A DNA stretch of 64,000 bases, from contig CM039463.1 of assembly GCA_022414725.1 (NCBI GenBank), forward strand, positions 24,489,707-24,553,706, written 5' to 3'. The notes below the pieces were generated by a model. That model did not search any database. It saw only the letters and a list, made by a program, of their open reading frames with translations, and was not told the DNA's origin. Below, in pieces: positions 58,920 to 64,000 of this stretch (position 1 is the first letter of the stretch; the number at the start of each line of letters is the position of its first letter). The DNA comes from Microglena sp. YARC (taxonomy: Eukaryota; Chlorophyta; Chlorophyceae; Chlamydomonadales; Chlamydomonadaceae). The position numbers and the translations under genes were made by a program.

Positions 58920-61900
58920 ATATAGAGAGAGAGATATAGAGAGAGGCAACCTGAGCCGTGCATCTAGAGAAGGATCTAGAGAGAAAGGCATACTGAGTCG
59001 TGCATCTAGAGAGAGATCTAGAGAGAGAGAGAGGCATACTGAGTCGTGCATCTAGAGAGAGATCTAGAGAGAAAGGCATACTGAGTCGTGCATCTAGAGA
59101 GAGATCTAGAGAGAAAGGCATACTGAGTCGTGCACCTAGAGAGAGATCTAGAGAGAAAGGCATACTGAGTCGTGCACCTAGAGAGAGATCTAGAGAGAAA
59201 GGCATACTGAGTCGTGCATCTAGAGAGAGATCTAGAGAGAAAGGCATACTGAGTCGTGCACCTAGAGAGAGATCTAGAGAGAAAGGCATACTGAGTCGTG
59301 CATCTAGAGAGAGAGGCAACCTGAGCCGTGCATCGAGAGAGATCCAAAGAGAGATCTAGAGAGAGAGGCAACCTGAGTCGTGCCATCTAGACAGAAATCT
59401 AGGAGAGAAGAGGCATACTGAGTCGTGCATCTAGAGAGAGATCTGGAGAGAGAGGCATACTGAGTCGTGCATCTAGAGAGAGTAGAGAGAAAGGCATACT
59501 GAGTCGTGCATCTAGAGAGAGAGGCAACCTGACATCGAGAGAGATCCAGAGAGAGATCTAGAGAGAGAGGCAACCTGAGTCGTGCATCTAGACAGAAATC
59601 TAGAGAGAGAGAGAGGCATACTGAGTCGTGCATCTAGAGAGAGATCTGGAGAGAGGCATACTGAGTCGTGCATCTAGAGAGAGATCTGGAGAGAGAGGCA
59701 TACTGAGTCGTGCATCTAGAGAGAGATCTGGAGAGAGAGGCATACTGAGTCGTGCATCTAGAGAGAGAACTAGAAAGAAAGGCATACTGAGTCGTGCATC
59801 TAGAGAGAGAACTAGAGAGAGAGGCATACTGAGTCGTGCATCTAGAAAGAGAGGCAACCTGAGCCGTGCATCTAGAGAGACTAGAGAGAGATCTAGAGAG
59901 AGAGGCAACCTGAGTCGTGCATTTAGACAGAAATCTGGAGAGAGAGGCATACTGAGTCGTGCATGTAGAGAGAGATCTAGAGAGAAAGGCATACTGAGTC
60001 GTGCATCTAGAGAGAGAGGCAACCTGAGCCGTGCATCGAGAGAGATCCAAAGAGAGATCTAGAGAGAGAGGCAACCTGAGTCGTGCATCTAGATAGAAAT
60101 CTAGAGAGAGAGAGGCATACAGAGTCGTGCATCTAGAGAGAGATCTGGAGAGAGAGGCATACTGAGTCGTGCATCTAGAGAGAGAACTAGAGAGAAAGGC
60201 ATACTGAGTCGTGCATCTAGAGAGAGAGGCAACCTGAGCCGTGCATCGAGAGAGATCCAGAGAGAGATCTAGAGAGAGAGGCAACCTGAGTCGTGCATCT
60301 AGACAGAAATCTAGAGAGAGAGAGAGGCATACTGAGTCGTGCATCTAGAGAGAGATCTGGAGAGAGAGGCATACTGAGTCGTGCATCTAGAGAGAGATCT
60401 GGAGAGAGAGGCATACTGAGTCGTGCATCTAGAGAGAGATCTGGAGAGAGAGGCATACTGAGTCGTGCATCTAGAGAGAGAACTAGAAAGAAAGGCATAC
60501 TGAGTCGTGCAACTAGAGAGAGAACTAGAGAGAAAGGCATACTGAGTCGTGCATCTAGAAAGAGAGGCAACCTGAGCCGTGCATCTAGAGAGATCCAGAG
60601 AGAGATTTAGAGAGAGATCTAGAGAGAGAGGCAACCTGAGTCGTGCATTTAGACAGAAATCTGGAGAGAGAGGCATACTGAGTCGTGCATGTAGAGAGAG
60701 ATCTGGAGAGAGAGGCATACTGAGTCGTGCAACTAGAGAGAGATCTGGAGAGAGAGACATACTGAGTCGTGCATCTAGAGAGAGATCTGGAGAGAGAGGC
60801 ATACTGAGTCGTGCATCTAGAGAGAGATCTAGAGAGAAAGGCATACTAAGTCATGCATTTAGAGAGAGAGGCAACCTGAGCTGTGCATCTAGAGAGATCC
60901 AGAGAGAGATGTAGAGAGAGATCTAGAGAGATAGGCAACCTGAGTCGTGCATCTAGACTGAAATCTAGCGAGAGAGGCATACTGATTCGTGCATCTAGAG
61001 AGAGATCTAGAGAGAGTGGCATCCTGAGTCTTGCATCGAGAGAGAGAGAGAGATCTAGAGAGAGAGGCATACTGAGTAGTGGAACTGGGGGGAATCTAGA
61101 GAGAGATCTAGAGAGAGAGGCATCCTGAGCCGTGGAACTGGGGAGAATCTAGAGAGAGATCTAGATATAGATCAAGAGAGAGATCTTGAGAGAGATCTTG
61201 AGAGAGAGGCAACCTGAGCCGTGCATCGAGAGAGAGAGATCTAGAGACGGAGGCATCCTGAGCCGTGGAACTGGGGGGAATCTAGAGAGAGATCTAGAGA
61301 GAGAGGCAACCTGAGCCGTGCATCTAGAGAGAGATCTAGAGACAGAGGCATCCTGAGCCATGGAACTGGGGGGAATCTAGAGAGAGATCTAGAGAGAGAG
61401 GCAACCTGAGCCGTGCATCTAGTGAGAGATCTAGAGAGAGATCTAAAGAGAGATCTAGAGAGAGGGGCAACCTGAGTTGTACAATTGGGGGAATATATAG
61501 AGAGAGGTGAGCTGTGCATCTAAAGAGAGATCTAGAGAGAGAGGCATCCTGAGCCGTGGAACTCGGAGGAATCTAGAGAGAGAGGCATCCTGAGCCGTGG
61601 AACTGGGAGGAATCTAGAGAGTGAGGCATCCTGAGCCGTGGAACTGGGAGGAATCTAGAGAGAGAGGCATCCTGAGCCTTGGAACTGGGAGGAATCTAGA
61701 GAGAGAGGCATCCTGAGCCGAGGAACTGGGAGGAATCTAGAGAGAGAGGCATCCTGAGCCTTGGAACTGGGAGGAATCTAGAGAGAGAGGCATCCTGAGC
61801 CGTGGAACTGGGAGGAATCTAGAGAGAGAGGCATCCTGAGCCGTGGAACTGGGAGGAATCTAGAGAGAGAGGCATCCTGAGCCGTGGAACTGGGAGGAAT

Positions 61901-62273
61901 CTAGAGAGAGAGGCATCCTGAGCCGTGGAACTGGGAGGAATCTAGAGAGAGAGGCATCCTGAGCCGTGGAACTGGGAGGAATCTAGAGAGAGAGGCATCC
62001 TGAGCCGTGGAACTGGGAGGAATCTAGAGAGAGAGGCATCCTGAGCCGTGGAACTGGGAGGAATCTAGAGAGAGAGGCATCCTGAGCCGTGGAACTGGGA
62101 GGAATCTAGAGAGAGAGGCATCCTGAGCCGTGGAACTGGGAGGAATCTAGAGAGAGAGGCATCCTGAGCCGTGGAACTGGGAGGAATCTAGAGAGAGAGG
62201 CATCCTGAGCCGTGGAACTGGGAGGAATCTAGAGAGAGAGGCATCCTGAGCCGTGGAACTGGGAGGAATCTAG

Positions 62274-62275
<2 letters not shown>
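58920..62275 (+). repeat. 3.4-kb AGATCTAGAGAG minisatellite, two subfamilies
   Basis: The first part (to about 61060) has about 42-bp units: GGCATACTGAGTCGTGCATC, TAGAGAGAGATCTAGAGAGA, with higher-order mixing. The second part (61070-62275) has 41-bp units: GGCATCCTGAGCCGTGGAAC, TGGGAGGAATCTAGAGAGAG; about a dozen copies from 61790 on are identical. Arg/Ser-rich and LSL-rich frames here are artefacts. A (GA)n tract follows to 62333. Confidence 0.95.
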
Positions 62276-62335
<60 letters not shown>

Positions 62336-62384
62336 GAGCTGAGCATATAGGGATGGGCTCATAAAGCTCTGCAGTTGACCTTGA

Positions 62385-62440
62385 TTTCTTGAGGATGGGC
62401 AAGCCCCTTCAGCCTATTCAGCTACCCCTGGACTGAAGGA
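62385..62440 (+). repeat. Dispersed repeat R1 fragment
   Basis: GATGGGCAAGCCCCTTCAGC to CTACCCCTGGACTGAAGG. Confidence 0.65.
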
Positions 62441-62527
62441 TGCATGACAGCATTAGGGCATGGGACTCAGCGACACAACATAAACTACTAAAGTGGAACT
62501 ATATAAACTATATACGATAGTAGTGAT

Positions 62528-62728
62528 CCCCGTTCGATGAATGGCTCAGTGGCAGAGCTCCTAGAACGCCGTAGGTGCCGGGTTCGAATCCCCACGGGTG
62601 CGCTTAAGTGTTCGCGGTCGCTGTCAACCACCATGGTTGCTTTGTCCAGGTAAAGTAGCAGCCCGTTCCCTACCGCCGTAAGACGGGGCTCCCTTAATAC
62701 CACGCCCCACCAGGCGTTATCATCATAT
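62528..62728 (+). mobile_element. SINE family S1 (most complete copy, tRNA-related head)
   Basis: The head has an RNA polymerase III A box TGGCTCAGTGG (62542-62552) and B box GGTTCGAATCC (62581-62591) at tRNA-like spacing, with D- and T-arm-like pairings. The body GTCCAGGTAAAGTAGCAGCC...CAGGCGTTATCATCAT is shared with 19738 and 4706. The anticodon stem is imperfect and the acceptor stem is not paired, so it is a tRNA-derived SINE and not a tRNA gene. Confidence 0.82.
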
Positions 62729-62906
62729 GAAAGTAGCCACCCATACAATTGGTGGACCAATATAAACTATAAAAGTAGCCACCCATAAACTGCAAAAGTG
62801 GCAACCCAACCCAACATAAACTGGGATGATATGGCATGTTTGGGATGGAGGAGGTGGGATGGTGTGTGTGGTGGTGGTGGTGGTGGTGGTGGTGGTGGTG
62901 GTGTGT

Positions 62907-62954
<48 letters not shown>

Positions 62955-63092
62955 TGGGACACAACATCGGTCCTGCCGAACCCAACATAAACTGCGAAAG
63001 CAATCGCCCACATAAATGACAGAGTACGAAAGCAGCCACACAGAAATGCAGAAGAGGCGACCTAACAAAACTACAACAATAGCCCAAACTAC
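62729..63092 (+). repeat. Short repeats, (GGT)n, (GT)n and poly(G)
   Basis: AAAAGTAGCCACCCATAAAC-like words repeat to 62820 and again near 63000-63060. GGT x 12, GT x 10 and a run of about 32 G fill 62868-62953. Confidence 0.85.
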
Positions 63093-63170
63093 CTTGGGGT
63101 GGGGAGAGAGCGGCCCAGCTGTAGCGGTCTCACAAAAGAACAGGACGGATGTTGGGTGCCGTCCTCTCCT
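63093..63170 (-). CDS. Possible upstream exon of the CEP76-like gene
   Basis: The minus frame RGRHPTSVLFFCETATAGPL ends SPHPK|GTAGTT at 63093. Its position and loose similarity to the segment preceding the transglutaminase-like region suggest it precedes the exon at 58245. The acceptor is uncertain (TAG near 63185) and phase cannot be checked. Confidence 0.35.
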
Positions 63171-63715
63171 CTTGCTAGCACCTACACAAATTTGAATTCG
63201 AATTTGAATTATTACGTTATGTTGGATTAAGCAGGACGGATGTTGGGTGCCGTCCTCTCTTGCTAGCGCCAACAAAATTTGAATTTGAATTGTTACGTTA
63301 TGTTGGGTTGAGCAGGACGGATGTTGTGTGCCGTCCACTCATCTTGCTAGCACCTACAAAATTTCAATTTGAATTGTTACACCATGTTGGGCTTGGCAAG
63401 ACGGATGTTGTGTGCCATCCTCTCCTCTTGCCAGGACCTACAAAAGTTGAATTTGAATTTTAATCTTATTTGAGGTTGAGCAGGACGGACGTTGTGCGCC
63501 GTCCTCTCCTCTTGCTACCACCTACACAAAATTGAATTTGAATTTGAATTTTTACGTAATGTTGGGTTGAGCAGGACGGATGTTGGGTGCCATCTTCTAC
63601 TCTTGCTGGCACCTACAGAATTCGAATTTGAATTGTTACGACATGTTGGGTTGAGCAGGACAGATGTTGTGTGCCGTCCTCTCCTCTTGCCAGTAACTAC
63701 AAAAGAAGACCAGCA
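63130..63715 (-). repeat. About 87-bp array, seven copies
   Basis: AGCAGGACGGATGTTGGGTG, CCGTCCTCTCCTCTTGCTAG, CACCTACAAAATTTGAATTT recur at about 63142, 63233, 63314, 63400, 63482, 63576 and 63657. Its left-most unit is the 5' part of the possible exon ending at 63093, consistent with another exon-start-derived array. Confidence 0.85.
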
Positions 63716-63829
63716 AGCTTCAAAACCCCATAAATGACGTCCAAACATGCAACAAACATTTAACAGAAATTATTATTTTCATCATATGTGATTCGCGTGA
63801 GAAGAACATTTTTATTTGTATCTTCAATT

Positions 63830-64000
63830 ACAAAACATCCACTCTTTATCTATATCTTCAAATACAAAACATCCACTCTTTATCTATATCTTCAAATACA
63901 AAACATCCACTCTTTATCTATATCTTCAAATACAAAACATCCACTCTTTATCTATATCTTCAAATACAAAACATCACTCCTATATCTTCAAATACAAAAC
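63830..64000 (+). repeat. 34-bp tandem repeat running off the right edge
   Basis: Five units of CATCCACTCTTTATCTATAT plus CTTCAAATACAAAA. Confidence 0.92.

Noticed and set aside
58920..61130. Arg/Ser-rich plus frames and LSLDARLS-type minus frames up to 236 codons
   Set aside because: Repeat-derived; frames start and stop with unit-length changes and share no features with real exons.

Overview
The window looks like nuclear DNA from a flagellated green-lineage alga with a very repeat-rich genome. A prasinophyte-type flagellate would fit, but the species cannot be fixed from this sequence. The evidence is: spliced genes with GT/AG introns of 0.6 to 5 kb; plant-type TTTAGGG interstitial telomeric words; a plant-type glyoxylate/succinic-semialdehyde reductase gene; a CEP76-like centriole gene (implying cilia); an almost complete Ty1/copia retrotransposon; and at least nine families of dispersed short repeats. 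A 1000-base run of N (34626-35625) is an assembly gap.

Layout. 1-648: minus-strand exon of an unknown gene running off the left edge. 700-6200: minisatellites and dispersed repeats. 6198-13132: copia element with 324-bp LTRs that differ at two positions, inserted in a G-rich microsatellite. 13753-14456: foldback element with about 200-bp inverted repeats. 15363-25028 (minus): six-exon RluA/TruC-type tRNA pseudouridine synthase. 25519-about 32450 (plus, divergent from it): GLYR1-like reductase whose later exons are triplicated and carry single-base indels. 37348-42268 (plus): last three exons of an unrecognised conserved-looking gene. 47646-58245 (minus, perhaps to about 63170): CEP76-like gene with six confident exons. 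62300-64000: a SINE with tRNA-like head and more tandem arrays.

The most unusual pattern is how the repeats relate to the genes. Nearly every exon I could reconstruct has one edge (last or first 20-110 bases plus the splice site) copied in tandem into the neighbouring intron or 3' flank. Copy number is often three and sometimes five to nine or more. The copies carry degenerate coding sequence and often an intact GT or AG splice site. Many minisatellites here therefore appear to be amplified exon/intron junctions. This repeats independently in the pseudouridine synthase, GLYR1-like, 37-42 kb and CEP76-like genes.

Reconstructed exon chains join in matching phase across every intron called in the pseudouridine synthase, the CEP76-like gene and the 37-42 kb gene, so those models are strong. 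Gene names rest on motif recognition, not on a database search. Most long uninterrupted reading frames in the window are translations of simple repeats and are not reported as genes.
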